Positions 10,936 to 24,400 of a DNA stretch of 64,000 nucleotides are shown here, one piece after another (the stretch's first letter is position 1; each line of letters begins with the position of its first letter). The notes beneath the pieces are model-generated. The model ran no database searches. It saw only the letters and a program-made list of their open reading frames with translations, and was not told where the DNA came from. Origin of the DNA: Stromatinia cepivora. Taxonomy: Eukaryota > Ascomycota > Leotiomycetes > Helotiales > Sclerotiniaceae. The translations under genes and the position numbers were made by a program. The stretch covers positions 124,001 to 188,000 of the forward strand of contig RCTD01000005.1 of NCBI GenBank assembly GCA_014898415.1. The letters are read 5' to 3'.

Positions 10936-11310
10936 ATAGTTAAAATGATCAGGATAATCAGGATAGTTAGAATGGTTAGGATGATTAGAATGGTTAGGAT
11001 GATTAGAATGATTAGGATAATTAAGATAATTAGAATGATTAGGATGATCAAAATGATTAAAATGGTTAAAATGGTTAAGATGATTAGGATGATTAGGATA
11101 GTTAGAATAATTAGAACGATTAGGATTCAGGATAATCAGAATGATTAGGATAATTAGGAAAATTAGGATAATTAGGATAATTAGGATAATTAGGATAATT
11201 AGGATAATTAGGATAATTAGGATAATTAGGATAATTAGGATAATTAGGATAATTAGGATAATTAGGATAATTAGGATAATTAGAATAATTAAAATGATTA
11301 GAATGATTTT
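10936..11310. repeat. 9-bp minisatellite (AGGATAATT)n
   Basis: About 13 perfect copies of the 9-bp unit occur at roughly 11164-11283, preceded by a longer degenerate zone (AGGATGATT, AGAATGATT variants) from 10936. Lies between subterminal repeats and the interior of the hAT relic. The translated Ile/Arg/Met repeat is an artefact. Confidence 0.85.
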
Positions 11311-13019
11311 GAAATAAATAATTTTAATTTTAACAAATAAGTTATAAACTTATGAATAATCTGCAAATTATTTATAAATAATTTTTGGATTATTTATCTA
11401 TTTGTAAATAAATAAATTATTTATATATAATTTGCAAATAATTTGTAGATTATCTATTTATTTATAAATTGATAGATTATCCATAAATAGATGAATAATT
11501 TATAGATTATTTGTAAATAATCTATAGATTATTTATGGATTATTTGTAGATTATTTGTAGATTATTTATGAATAATCTATAAATAATCTGTTAGATTTTA
11601 TAAATAATTATATATTTTCATTTGTTCATTAAATTAAATTGATATAATATTTATATATTATTATTTCATTTATTTAATATATAAATAATTCATTATATAT
11701 TTATATAATCTTTATATTAATAATATATTCTTCTATTGAATAATTATTTGTTTTATATATATAATATATAAATTTGTTATTTTTGATAATGATTAATATA
11801 AAGATTAATATAAAAATGAAAAACGAATAAACTCACTTTCAAATTTCATTATCAAAACTATTTTAACGGATTCTTATAAAGCTTTTAAAACTGATCTTTG
11901 AATATAGAAATTATTATGTTTGATATATATTATTTCTTTTATTAATCGATTAAATAGTAGCTTTAATATTAAAAGATTTATAATTTGTTAATATCGATGA
12001 ATTTGCTGTAATGCAACAATCGATTTTTATTCATTAGAAATTATATTAAAAGGTATATCAATCAAAAATATATTATTAAATTTTTAATAATGTTCCTTTG
12101 TTTTTTTATTTTTTATTTGAACTATTTTAAATCGTTTTATAATAGGAATTTTGAATATAGTATTGCGAAGTATATTTCGAATTGATATAGAATTCATATT
12201 ATTTGATTGTATTAAATGTCGTATAATATAAAGTTTATAATAAAGATAAAAATAAAATTAAATTAAAATATAGATATATAATTTCCAAATTAGAAAAAAT
12301 AATGTTTTAGTGTAAATTCAATTCTTGTATTAAAAATAAATGAGATTTTAGTGTTATTTAATCTTATTTTCAAAAAAGTTTATTTTTAGTCTTTTGAGAT
12401 TATAGTATAGAGTTTTATATTGGTTGTTATATTGATACTGTGTTGTACCACCAAAATATAAAGCAATATTTGAGTTTTCAAATAATTCTTATATTACAAA
12501 ATCACAAAATCATCTTGAAAATCGCAATGAATTTAAAAATCAAATAAAAAAAACTAAAGTCAACAATCAAATAATTGTTATATATTAAATGGATACTATT
12601 TGCCGATTAAAAGAATAAATTTATATAATTGAAAATGAATAAATTCAAATAAAAGAACGAATAAAAACTAAGGTTATATGTAAACAATATATCGATTTAT
12701 CTTCGAAATAAAATAGTTTTATATATATTTATTAACTAAAATAGAAAAATAATCAAAATTTATATAATAATTATTATATAAAGATTAAAATATAAAAAGG
12801 ATAAAGATCAATTTGTTTAATTTAACAATAGAAATTCTGTTTTTGAAGATTGTAAAAAAAAGGATAAAACTCTTCAAAAATATTTATAAAAAAAGAATAA
12901 TAAAAGAAATAAAAAAAGAATTATTCTAATTAAAGAAAACAAAATAGAATAAGAAATAGAGTTTTTAAACTTTAGGATTGAAATAATATTATTATATTTA
13001 ATCTATCCGATATATTTAT

Positions 13020-13138
13020 TCTTTTCTTTATTTGTTTTCTTTATTTGTTTTCTTTATTTGTTTTCTTTATTTGTTTTCTTTATTTGTTTTCTTTATTTGT
13101 TTTCTTTATTTGTTTTCTTTATTTGTTTTCTTTATTTA
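13020..13138. repeat. 13-bp tandem repeat (CTTTATTTGTTTT)n
   Basis: Nearly nine almost perfect copies of a 13-bp pyrimidine-rich unit inside the hAT relic, upstream of the transposase remnants. Confidence 0.85.
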
Positions 13139-14099
13139 GTTTTTTATTTTATACTAATTCTTTATTGATATTTATATATAAATAATTAATAATTTCAAAA
13201 GATAATATTAATATTATTAGAGATTCAATATTGTATTGAGTTTCGTATATAACAAAAGATTTAAAAATATATAATGAAAAGTTTCGAAAGAAAATATAAT
13301 AAATTAAATTTGTAGGATATAGAATATCTTACTTTTTTAGAATTGTATATTAATCAAAAATAATAATAAATTCAATCAAATTTTTATATTAATCTTTATA
13401 CTAATTTTTATCATTTAGAAAATATTACCATGTTATTATAAATAAATGAATAGTTTAGTATAATCTTTATATTTCAATTAACAACAAATATAAAGATAAT
13501 AATTGGAATTAGATTTAACTCTTTAATCTTATAGAATAATATTCAAAGAAGTATGATTTTGAAAAGAATAGGTTTTATAATTCTAAAAAAAAGATTATAG
13601 GGTTATATTAAAAAATATTTATATTATTATTATTTTTAAAAGATTATATTTCTTGAAAATATCAATATATTAATTTTTTATATAATAAACTTCGAATAAT
13701 AAGTAATACAAAGTTTCTTTTTAAATTTGATAATTAAATAATTCAGTAATATACTTGTTTTTAGATATCTTTATAACTTTTTTATATTTGATTTTATTGA
13801 TATTATATATTTATTGATAATAATTATTTTTATTTCAGATTTAATATACGATTTTAATATAATTGAAATTAGAAATGATTTTCCTTTATTAGAAATAGAT
13901 AATCTATTTGAATATTTCAATACCTTTTTTATTATAATAGATTCCAATAATATTTATTATTTATTCAATTTAAATAGAAAACTAATGTTTCTATAATAAT
14001 GGAAGCAATTATTAAAATATAAATCGAAAACTATAAGGGATTTAGATCTCTATAAGATAATTGAATAAAAAAGAATTAAAAAATCAAATATCTAAGATT

Positions 14100-16115
14100 C
14101 TTTTCAATAAAAAATTAAAATCATTAATAAAAAACCTAATATTATTTATTGAATTTGTAAAAGCTATTTTGTTTATTTAAATCTTCAAGGAAAAAGTTTT
14201 AATACAATTTTATTGATTAATCATTTAAGATCGAAGATTTATTAGAGAGTTTTAAATTCTATATAATAAAATTATATTATATTCGAAATATAATATTCAG
14301 AGATTAATATAAATATTCATATATTATAAAAAACTTCGAAATCTTTTATAAAAGAACAATTCGATGATTAAGTTCTTTCTATTATTATCTCTTTAAAAAT
14401 ATTATTTCGAATTATAAAAGATCTTTAATGAAAAGTGTTGTATTTAATATAAAATCTATTGTATTTATTACTTTTTATAATTATATTTCAAAACAAATTA
14501 AATAATTATATTCTTTTTTTCAAATCTATTATATTAATTGATATCTTATATTAATCAAAATATATAATTACTTTGAATTATTAATCAAATCCTATAAGAG
14601 ATTTATTCTTAAATATTAATTATTGTTTTATTAATCGAGAATAGAATTTATAATATATATTGATTGGATTTGAACTTATATATGAATTTTACATTGATAG
14701 ATATTTTGAAAATATCTTAATAGAAGTTTTTCGAAGATATAATATTCTAAATCGAGTATATTTTATAATTATAAATAATATATCGAATAATACAATTTTG
14801 ATTGCAAAAATCGACAAAATATTTTATAATCGCGATTTTCTGAATTCATTTTCTGATTAAAAGATTATATAAATATTTTGCTCTTTTCATTTTATTCAAT
14901 TAATTTTAAATAAATTTCTTTTCATTTTTTGTATTAATCTCATTAATGATAAGCTTTAATATAATTAAAAAGAACAATAGAAATAAATTATTATATTTGA
15001 AAATATAGAAAATAATATTCAATATATATTAATTAAAATAAATTTATAAATTTTATATTAATCTTTATATTAATTATCAAAGATATATTATAAAATAATC
15101 AAAATCAATATAAGTTTAATATATCAAAAAAGATTCAATATTTTTCAAATGTTTGGAAAGAAATTTTTATATTTGATTCAAGATATTTCAATTAAATAAA
15201 ACTTTATTTATTTGATATTTGTTTGATTATTATATTTATGATATATATATAATCAATATATCTCTTTTGATTTTGATATAACGAAATTCGGATTAGATAA
15301 TAATGAATGAAATCAATATGAATATCTTATAGATATTATATCATTATTCTATTTTTTTTTATTAATAATATTAATAAAATTAAGATTTCTATTATTTTGT
15401 ATGCTTTTTATATATATAAAAAGTTTTTTAAAAGATTTAAAGAATATAATTAATATTTTCGAAGTTTGGATTTTGATTGGATTTATTTATTACAAAATAA
15501 TATCAAAATAGAGATAAGAAAACTGACAAAATATTATTAAAAAACTTTCGAATCTGAATATAACATTTTAGCTTTTACTATAATATTAAATTTTAAATTC
15601 AAGTTATTATATTTTCGAAAGAAATATTTATGAATTAATTTTGATCGAACAAATTGAAAGATCGAATTTCGTTAATGTTTTGTTCTATTTTTTGAAAAGA
15701 ATTATGAAGTTTCTATCTCTATTATAATAATCTTATTTTATAGTATTTCGTTTATTATATTTTTTGAACCTCTTAATTTATCATAAAAAAATATTATTTG
15801 GTAATCTAATTTAAAAATCGATTATTATTTGAAAATATATAAAAGCTCTTTATATTAATTATTATACTAATCAATTTTGATTATTAATATATTTTTGGAT
15901 TATTTATTTAAAGATCGATTGATTTATTAAAAAAAATCAAAATCTATTTCTCGATTTTATATAAATAGCATAAAATATCCTATATATATTTTTAACTGGA
16001 ATCTTTATTAAAAGAATATTTAATTTTAATAAAAATATTTATAGTTTTCATTAAAAGCATTTGAATTATAATATAGTTCATAGTTTAATATTATTTTTAT
16101 ATAATTTAAAATATA
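14100..16115 (+). pseudogene. hAT transposase, RIP-degraded
   Basis: Remnants in hAT order. About 14139-14235 reads ICK...SFNTILLINHLRSKIY, a BED-type zinc-finger block. 14660-14860 reads IGFELIYEF...RRYNILNRV...NNISNNTILI, matching the catalytic-core block that in intact fungal hATs reads IGFEPIxGSHTG...ITTDNASNN. About 15930-16115 reads, with stops, ...IARDILSIPLTG-like then LFN..., ...NYNIVHSLILFLYNLKYK, the C-terminal hATC dimerisation block. Many stops replace Gln, Trp and Arg codons. Not functional. Confidence 0.75.
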
Positions 16116-16947
16116 AAATAAATAAAAAGGATCTTTTGATTGAAAAATTTACTGATATACTAACAATAAATGAATTTTCAAATGAAAAGATTGAAATGAA
16201 ATAAAAAAATCGAAATAAAGCAACAAAATTAAAATTTGATTTTAAATATTTATCAAATATAAATTCTAATCTATTAAGGATCTTAGAAAGAATAAAACAA
16301 AATAAAGAAAATATTAAAAAATATTAATGATTTCGATTATTATTATATTGTTATTTTGTTATTTTAAATCATTATTTATTTTACAATATTCTGAATATTT
16401 ATTTAATATAATTATATTTCAAATATCTCAAATATCAATTATATTAGAAATTTTAACCTTCATATTTTAATACTTTTTAATAGAAAACAATCTATCTCAA
16501 AAAAAAAAGGATTATAAACTTTCAATTCAATCTCGAAATATTGAATAGATTAAAATAAAAATAATAAAGTTTAAAGAGATTATATAAACAACAAAATGAT
16601 TTATAAAGAAATAATCAAAGATAAAATTCAATAAAAATAATTATCAAAAATAATGATTTTTATATTAATTTTTATATTAATCCTATATAATAAATATATA
16701 CAAAATATAAATAATCTATTAATCTATAAATAAACAAATAATCTGGAAATAATCTATGAATACTCATTTATAAATCAGATTATTTTAAAACCTCAATGGA
16801 TAATCTACAAGATAAATAAACTATTCAATGGATAATCTATAGGGCGGATTATCCGCGGGTACCTGTGGGTTGTGGGTAATTTATGCGCAGCCTACTGATC
16901 GCACTATCGCCGTGACGATTTCAATTCGATATGCAGTCAATGCCATA

Positions 16948-17924
16948 ATGGCATCTCTGAGTTTTATACACGCGACTGGAGCACCATCTACGTCTACAAA
17001 CATGACTAGCGCATCCAATCCGCCAAGTTATCCCAATCCAGCTCGCATCGACTCCTTGGATGGCACGTGTGAGACATTTCCTCACTTCAGATCTCTCCCT
17101 AAGGAGGTCCAGACCATGATCTGGAGTGACGCAGTCGACTTGAATCCACTAAATGTCCCGGTTGGAATTATTCCACAGATAGGTCCCGGGGGTTTCCAAT
17201 TTTACAGCAATGTTCCTATTCCGGAGTGTTTCATCGCCTGTAAAGCCTATTATAAAGAAGCTAAAAAGCGATATAATGTACTAGGTGGGCGTCTAAAGGC
17301 TAACGACATGCCCTTAGTGCAACATATCGATCCCAATTTTTGGTTCAACCCTGCAATCGACAGGTTCTGCCCTGTTGAGCACTGGAGCCCCCAAAATTTT
17401 GAAGTCAGCCTAACACTCTTCTTCAACGTCCTCAAAGTTTCAAAGATTGCAATCAGCGACGACTGCACAGAGTTCTCGACATTCAACTTGAATATGTGGC
17501 AGACATTTTTTTATAAGGATAGTCTAGAGAAATGTAGCCCACATGTCAAAGAAATCTTTTACTACATCACAACCAAAAGATTGAACACTGATGTAGAACT
17601 ATCTTTTGGGCCCACTGACGTTTTTAAATTCTATTTTCCTCTTTACGGCAGAGCTGCAAGCATTGGGACCAGGTAACAGCCGCTAAAAGGGATTTCGAGA
17701 AGATTATCGAAGTTTTTGCCAACCAGAATAGTGAGGATATAGCAGCCCAAAAGGAAGGTAGACCAAGGATCAAGGTCGCTGGCATTCCTCAATGGCTGTT
17801 CGACGTTCAGAGTGATTGGTTGGCCCCCAAACCGCAGCTCATGATTGAGACTCGTAGTCTTACTCGGGCAATTTGTACCTGGGGTTGGTACCAGCATCCA
17901 ACGCATACTATGCCACGGTTATAA
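16948..17924 (+). pseudogene. 2EXR-domain protein, frameshifted (2EXR copy 2)
   Basis: Open from 16948 (MASLSFIHATG; an in-frame upstream ATG at 16870 lies in the transposon end and is unlikely). Blocks: FPHFRSLPKEVQTMIWSDAV, FWFNPAIDRFCPVEHWSP, VSKIAISDD and HVKEIFYYITTKR, in the order of the intact paralogues. The first frame ends at TAA 17674-17676, but family similarity resumes in another frame from about 17661 (HWDQVTAAKRDFEKIIEVF) and runs through GIPQWLFDVQSDWLAPKPQLM to TAA at 17922-17924. This matches the CPxWLYDxxxTWxxP tail of the family. No room for an intron, so a single frameshift near 17640-17660 is inferred (or a sequence error). Composition is normal although the gene touches the RIP-affected hAT relic. 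Confidence 0.75.
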
Positions 17925-17937
17925 TTAAAACCCTGTC

Positions 17938-18535
17938 AGTCCCTATGGGAGCAATCTTTCGATATTTAATGTGAAATATTTCGATTAATTATTATATTAA
18001 TCTTTATATATATATCGAAATATTTTATATAAAGTATTACATTTATATGTTTTCTATTCGGGTATAGTTAATTGAAAAAAAGAGTGGGAATCAAAAAAAC
18101 CTCTGAATTATATGAAAACCTGAGTTGAATAATGTATATTATATTATTGAATTATAAAGGTTAAATTTGATTGGATATATCAGAACTATATCAATATATA
18201 TCCTCAATCTTTGAATTTCGAAGTTCGAAATTCGAATTTTTTTTGATATATAGAATATAAGATACTCAAGATCATTCAAATTCATTCAATAAAATCTTAA
18301 TAATAATAAAAATAAAATGTGTTTTGTTGAAAGTATTTAAAAGAATTTTTTTGGTGAGGGATCAATACAAAATTTCTCTAAAGTATTTTTGCGATAATGA
18401 AGTTTCGATATTTAATATGATTTAATATGAAAGGAATTCGAATTTTGAAAGCTTTAATAAGAAATTTAAATTTTTTATATTAAATATAGTAGTTTTTTTG
18501 TTATATTTTATGTGAATCCTGCTACCATAGGGAGT
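17938..18535. mobile_element. Candidate AT-rich MITE downstream of 2EXR copy 2
   Basis: The inverted ends AGTCCCTATGGGAGCA (left) and TGCTACCATAGGGAGT (right) match at 14 of 16 positions. They enclose about 570 bp of AT-rich sequence unlike the flanks. It begins some 14 bp after the 2EXR stop codon. No target duplication was identified. Confidence 0.5.
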
Positions 18536-18839
18536 TTGGTAATCTGCTACCTATTTGTCCGATGCTAACAATGGCATTTCCTAAGGCACGTGTGGCTAGG
18601 GTATTTCTGTCTGTTTTGTTTTACACATGTATCTTGAGCACTTCACTTTGGTTCCGCATGATATGATTAGCTTCGCGTTCGGGATTCTGCAAGGTCGGCT
18701 CTAAGATCTTATTTTGCAATTCCTCACATTTTAACGTTGATCCCAACGTATTATAAGATTTCGAGGATGAGATGCTTCTGAAGCTTTCAACCACCTCTCT
18801 GAAAGAAATGGTTATACAGAAATTTATTTGAATGGATGT
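18536..18839. other. Intergenic, no gene recognised
   Basis: Ordinary-composition gap between the candidate MITE and the next hAT insertion. Confidence 0.5.
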
Positions 18840-19046
18840 GCTGAGTGTAGGCTACGCAAAAATTATCTGTGCCCATAAGTAATCCGCAGATAATCCGCTT
18901 TATGGATTACCCATCAAAAATCCTACTCGCCTTGCAAATTATTCGTCAAGGCTTCAAAATTACCTACTTTGTATAAATAATCCATAGATTATTTATAGAT
19001 AATCTATCTATCTATAAATAGATAAATAATCTATAGATATATAAAT

Positions 19047-19328
19047 TGTCACGAATCGTGAACCACAGGAGGCTAACCACGTGATACCTCTTATCTCCCA
19101 TATCAATTTATGAGCTGATCATCTGTGCGTATGCGTTACGAATCATACGATTTAGTATGGTAAAATGGTAACCCTAATAACGCTTACGCACAACCCTACA
19201 ACCCACAAATGGGTATTTATATATATATATCTAATCGCTCCTTATAAACCATAATTCTTCAATTGTAGATTCTAAAGAATATAATTGATCCTATTTATTC
19301 AGTTCTATTATAACTCTTATACATTATA
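19047..19328 (+). repeat. 5' LTR of gypsy family A copy 1
   Basis: 282 bp, beginning TGTCACGAATCGTG and ending ACATTATA, a RIP-altered CATCACA. Confidence 0.9.
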
Positions 19329-21179
19329 TTATCTACAATTTATTTACAAATGTCCGATTATCTGATGGTTTTCCAAATAATATTTTATTTTAATAATACC
19401 TTCTTAAATGAACTTTTACAAATATTATACCCAAAAAAAGAAAATCTATTCCGATCTAATCGATGAAGATATAAATACCTTTAGAAGTATACCATCATTT
19501 TCATAATGCAACGAATTCCTTCTTTTGTATATTCCGAACCTTCAAAAGTATATTCTAAAGAACCCTTTTTTTCTCTTTAATTATTTCAACAACCCTTTGA
19601 AGAAAATATAAATATAGGATTGGATAATATTATTATTAGAAAAAAAAAGATTGGTAAAAAGAAGATTTCAATATATAAAGTTAATGCTTTCAATAGTTCA
19701 ATTGCTTCTTTCGAATTATTATTACAATTATAAGATTTTTATATAATAATTATAAGTTTGAAGGAGGAGAATCGATAATTGAAAATTATGGTGATGACGA
19801 GTTCTGTAACAGTGCAACCTCTTTCTGAACTCTAAATGATACTTACACAAATATTTAAATCAATAGTAGTACTTGGAATTCCCTTTATTCCCTTAATCGA
19901 AATTCAAGGACCTTTATCCAAGCAAACTCGAAGATCCCGAAATCAAAGAAAGAAAACTTTAATCAAACAACCTGATCACTAAAGGTTTTTCGAGGATTCT
20001 CCTTCCCTTTCAGGAAGTAACGATTCATTTAATAATTAAGGGTCCCTTTATTCAAGAAACTGATCTAACCGATCAAAATTGTATTCCTGTGTTAATTACA
20101 ATTCATAGTAAGATGTATATATATTAAAACCTATAAATCTTATTACTAAATTTAGTAATGGTATTGAATCTAAAATTAGTTTGTGGTAATTATTAATTAT
20201 AGAACGATTCGAATTGTATACTATATTATTTAAAAGTGAAATACAATGTTGTGTATATATAATCAACTAAACCGAATCAAAAGTATAAGTATATTGTTAT
20301 ACTTTTTATATATGAGTGCCCCGATTTATAATATTCGAATTAATCGAACAATTTGCAGCGATCTATTAGAATCCGGCCGAAATCGATGATACTTGTTTTC
20401 AATATAAGATATAGGTTATATCTAATACAATTCGATATAGCAACTTCCTAGAATAATATAGGAAATTCAGATTATTTATTATCCAAGTAGAGATTATTAA
20501 CGATAAAATTCTATTCAAGGATTTCAAATAAAAGATTTCTGATTTTCTTTTACGAGTGATAGCAATATTTATCAAGGATTGTAAAACTATAGAAGAACTT
20601 GTGAATATATTTACTAGAGTAAATCAAAACGAAGTTTTATTACAAGAACGAAATCGATATTATATTGGTTGAGAAGTTTTTGTAGTTATTTGTAAATTAA
20701 TAACTATTATAAACCTTTTGTAATCCTTTCGAAACTTTAACAACTCTAATTTTGGAACTTTTATATTCCCGAAACTATTTCTACCCCGGAATATCCCTTC
20801 CGGATACACCGGCTTCACTATATCCAATAATTATTCGAACTTCAAATGCTTATCGTTTTCTCCCTCTCCTAGAGCAGCACATATATCGACACCTTATATC
20901 GATAATTTCAATGAGATTGAGACGGTACAAGAAGAAGCAGAAGAATTCGAAGAATATCGGGATATCGAAGAAGACTTCAGCTCAGAAGCTATAATTGAAA
21001 TCATATAGAATGCTTATTTAGAAAAAGAAAAACATTTAAAACCAAACACTTAGATTCCATCTTCATCCTAAACGTTATACAGAATATAAGATTTCTTGAT
21101 TTAATTAAATTTATAGAAAAAAAAGCACTCACCCTTCTCTATAATCTTTCGAAAAATGATTACATTTATTAATCAAAAG

Positions 21180-24100
21180 TATTTATTGATTTTGGAGTAA
21201 ATGGATTTGTTTTTATTAATATTATATTTCTTATTTATTTATTTTCTATATTTAAATTAAGAATTATATTGTTTGAAGTTTCAATTGAAATTAAAGGGTA
21301 TAATAATATACAAGGTTATACCATTATCTATTTCATATTCCTTAATTTAATAGTCGATAATTGTAAACAATCTTTTGTCTCTTTTTTTATTATTGAATTA
21401 GAGAGTTATAGTATTATTTTAAGTAGATTTTGGTTATCAGAGATTCAAGCGAAGTTCGATTGCTTTAATAGATGTTTTGAATAATCTAAAGAAAGACCTT
21501 GTATTATTTCCTATTCGAATAATTTCCTTGTTATCTAATTATCCCTTCACAAACAGAAAATCGATCAATTAACTCAACAAAATGTTGATCGATGAAATGA
21601 TCAATTCGAAGAATATTGGAATCGAAAAGATTTATAATTAATCAGATCAATCGTAGTTGATGATATACAATAAAAACTTTCAAATATGAATACAATATAG
21701 ATTCTTATTGAAAAGGAAAAGATCCCGATTCCTTTCAAATTCAATCTACCTTCTTTTCAATCAATTATATTATTATTATAGATCTACAAATGCCTTTCCT
21801 GTATATCGCCTGAAGTCCTCGATCTATATACACTCAAATCCAATAAGTTTCAATTAGAATATAAAAAAAATGAATAAACTAAACTCTTTATTATTATTTT
21901 AAAAGAATTCAATGATATAATAGACTTCCAATAAAACGAATGATATACAAAAGAGAGAGTGCTGGTTGCCCTGATCGAATTCAAGAATACAAAAGTTCGA
22001 GAGAAACTCGATCGAGTACTGGCCGAAATCGATTCAGAACCTGAAATACTATCTAAATATTGATAATATTATCGAATCTTTTTTAAATATAAATCAAATA
22101 TTTTGTTTTCTAATTGATCTTATGATTATAAAATCATATTGGAAAACAAAAGAGAACAAGTTTTGTGCTACAGTCCGTTTTACAAAATGTTTCTAGAATA
22201 ATTGAAAATCATCAAAGAATATATTATGGATAATTTTAGCAAAGATTTTATTGAACCCAATCAAGCCTTTTATGCTGCATTCATCCTATTTGTCAAAAAA
22301 CCCAATAGTAGTTTGAGATTCTATATAGACTTCAGATTATTGAATTCTTTGACATGTAAGAATCGGTATCCCCTCCCTTTGATCGACGAAACGTTTTTTC
22401 GGTTTTCCGGTATTAAAATCTTTATCAAACTCGATATTCGTTAAGCTTTCCATTGTATAAGAATGGATCCTGCTTCGAAAAAGTATACTACTTTCTGAAC
22501 CCGATATGGATCATATAAATACAAGGTCGTATTATTCGGATTAACAAATAGTTCTGTAACCTATTAATGTTATATAAATAATATTCTATTCGATTACCTA
22601 AACATCTTTTGTACAATATATCTCAACGATATTCTAATCTATTCCAAAAATAAAGAAAAGTATTAAACTTATATTAAATTAATTCTCAAATGATTAAAAA
22701 TTATTAGTTTATAAACGAATCTCAAAAATGTAAATTCAATATTATACACATTAAATATTTGGACTTTATTATTTCTATTAAAAAAATAAAAATAAACCCT
22801 GAAAAGATTGAGATAATTGAGAATTAGATTTTTCCGATAATAATAAAAGGGATTTAATTATTTTTCAGTTTTTGCAATTTTTATTGATAATTCATTAAGG
22901 ATTATAATATAATAACAAAATCTTTTAACGAATTCATTAAAGCAAACGTTAAATTCGTATTCGACAAAGTATACCAAAACGCATTCAATATCTTGAAGAA
23001 AAAACTTATTTCCGTTTCGCTTTTGTAATACTATAATCATCGATTCCCCTGTATATTTGAAACAGATGTATTCGATGGGGTAGTTGTTAGTGTGTTATTA
23101 TAATAGTATAGTGAAGATTGATTTCTTATAGCTTATTTTTCCAAGATTATGATTATCGTTGAATTGAATTACAAAATTCATAACAAAGAAATGCTATCAA
23201 TCATTCGATCTTTCAATTATTGAAAAACGAAACTCGCTAATTCATTATATAAAATCAAGATTTATATTGATTATAAAGCCCTCAAATATTTTATGATTAT
23301 TAAGATTTTCAACGTCCGACAAATTTGTTAAACAGAAGTTCTAACCAATTATAACTTTATCATTATATACCACCCTGAAAAAGATAATCTTTTTGTCGAT
23401 ACCTTAACTCATCGGACCAACAAATTGAATTTTCAGAACTATACCAAAAAGAAGAATCGCCTTCAGTAGTTTATTAAAAATAACCAAATTGATACCGAAA
23501 TCATAAGAAAAGCCTTACAAAAGCACTATTCAAACGAAACAGCGATTACTAGTATCGATTTAAATGAAATCGCTCTTCGATTCGATCTAATTAACTGTAT
23601 CATCGAAGCAAATAAAACTACAGATAACTTGTTAGCACTCAAAATACAAGCTACCCAAGATCACAAGTATATATCACTCCAAAATAACCTTTTGCTTTAT
23701 AATGACCACCTAGTGATACCTGATATCGACAATCTTCGAATTTATTTGATCTATGAAACCTATAATTCCATTTCCATTATTTATCCTAATACAAGCAAAA
23801 CCTACCTTTTATTATCTCAACAATACTATTGGCCCAAAATGTACAATACTGTAGCCAGATATATATACAACTATCATGTCTGCAAACGTAGTTCCGTTCT
23901 ATACGATCGTACCCCCAGTTTATTACATCCACTTCCGATTCTTAATCGAGTATGGCAACATGTCATTATAGACTATTATAACTTTAATAAGGATAAATAT
24001 AGATATGATAATATTTTAGTTATTATTGATCGATTGACAAAGCAAATTATCTTTATATTTTATTATAAATCAATCGATATTTGAATTTAAGTATAATTAT

Positions 24101-24400
24101 ATCTTTATTATATATATCAATATTATAATCTTTTTGATATTATAATATCGGATTACGGCCCCCAATTTATATTACAGTTCTGGAAGGAATTCAATTAAAT
24201 CCTAAGAACCAATCTCAAACTATTTATTGCTTATTATCCCCAAACCAATGGTCAAATTGAGATTTATAATTAGTATCTTTAATAACGGTTAAGATTGTTT
24301 GTTAGCTATTATTAAGACGATTGGTCAGAATTCCTACCTATAATAAATTACGCGTAACTTACTCTTCCATACGATTCCTTAGGAGGGCTTATATTTTATG
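21180..24400 (+). pseudogene. Gypsy pol remnants: protease, reverse transcriptase, RNase H, integrase
   Basis: Protease: about 21184-21485, with DFGVN where retropepsin-like enzymes have DxGAS. Reverse transcriptase: 22250-22650, with SSLRFYIDFRLLNSLT, NRYPLPLIDETFFR, then FGLTNSSVTY and YLND (normally YLDD, a G-to-A loss of a catalytic Asp) at 22619-22630. RNase H: about 23040-23420, with ETDVFDGVVVSVL and IHNKEMLSIIRSF, ending YHPEKDNLFVDTLTHR. Integrase: 23629-24400, with a YYWPKMYNTVARYIYNYHVC zinc-binding block, then core blocks ISDYGPQFILQFWKEF and AYYPQTNGQIEIYN. Numerous in-frame stops occur throughout. The integrase N-terminal part (23629-24084) is still open. Confidence 0.85.

Larger units (their letters stand above)
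10467..16894 (+). mobile_element. Large hAT transposon relic, source-type member of the family
   Basis: 6,428-bp element bounded by TAGATTGCGCAACAGGTACC (left; RIP-altered TAGGCTGCGCAA) and ATTTATGCGCAGCCTA (right). It is flanked by a perfect 8-bp target duplication CTGATCGC at 10459-10466 and 16895-16902. The termini and subterminal repeats match the 0.4-0.9 kb elements elsewhere in the window. The interior is extremely AT-rich, full of stop codons, and encodes a decayed hAT transposase on the plus strand. It also contains two tandem-repeat blocks. The right end lies 53 bp before the start codon of a 2EXR gene. Confidence 0.9.

Noticed and set aside
10945..11148. Ile/Arg/Met-repeat reading frame
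   Set aside because: It is only the translation of the degenerate 9-bp minisatellite.
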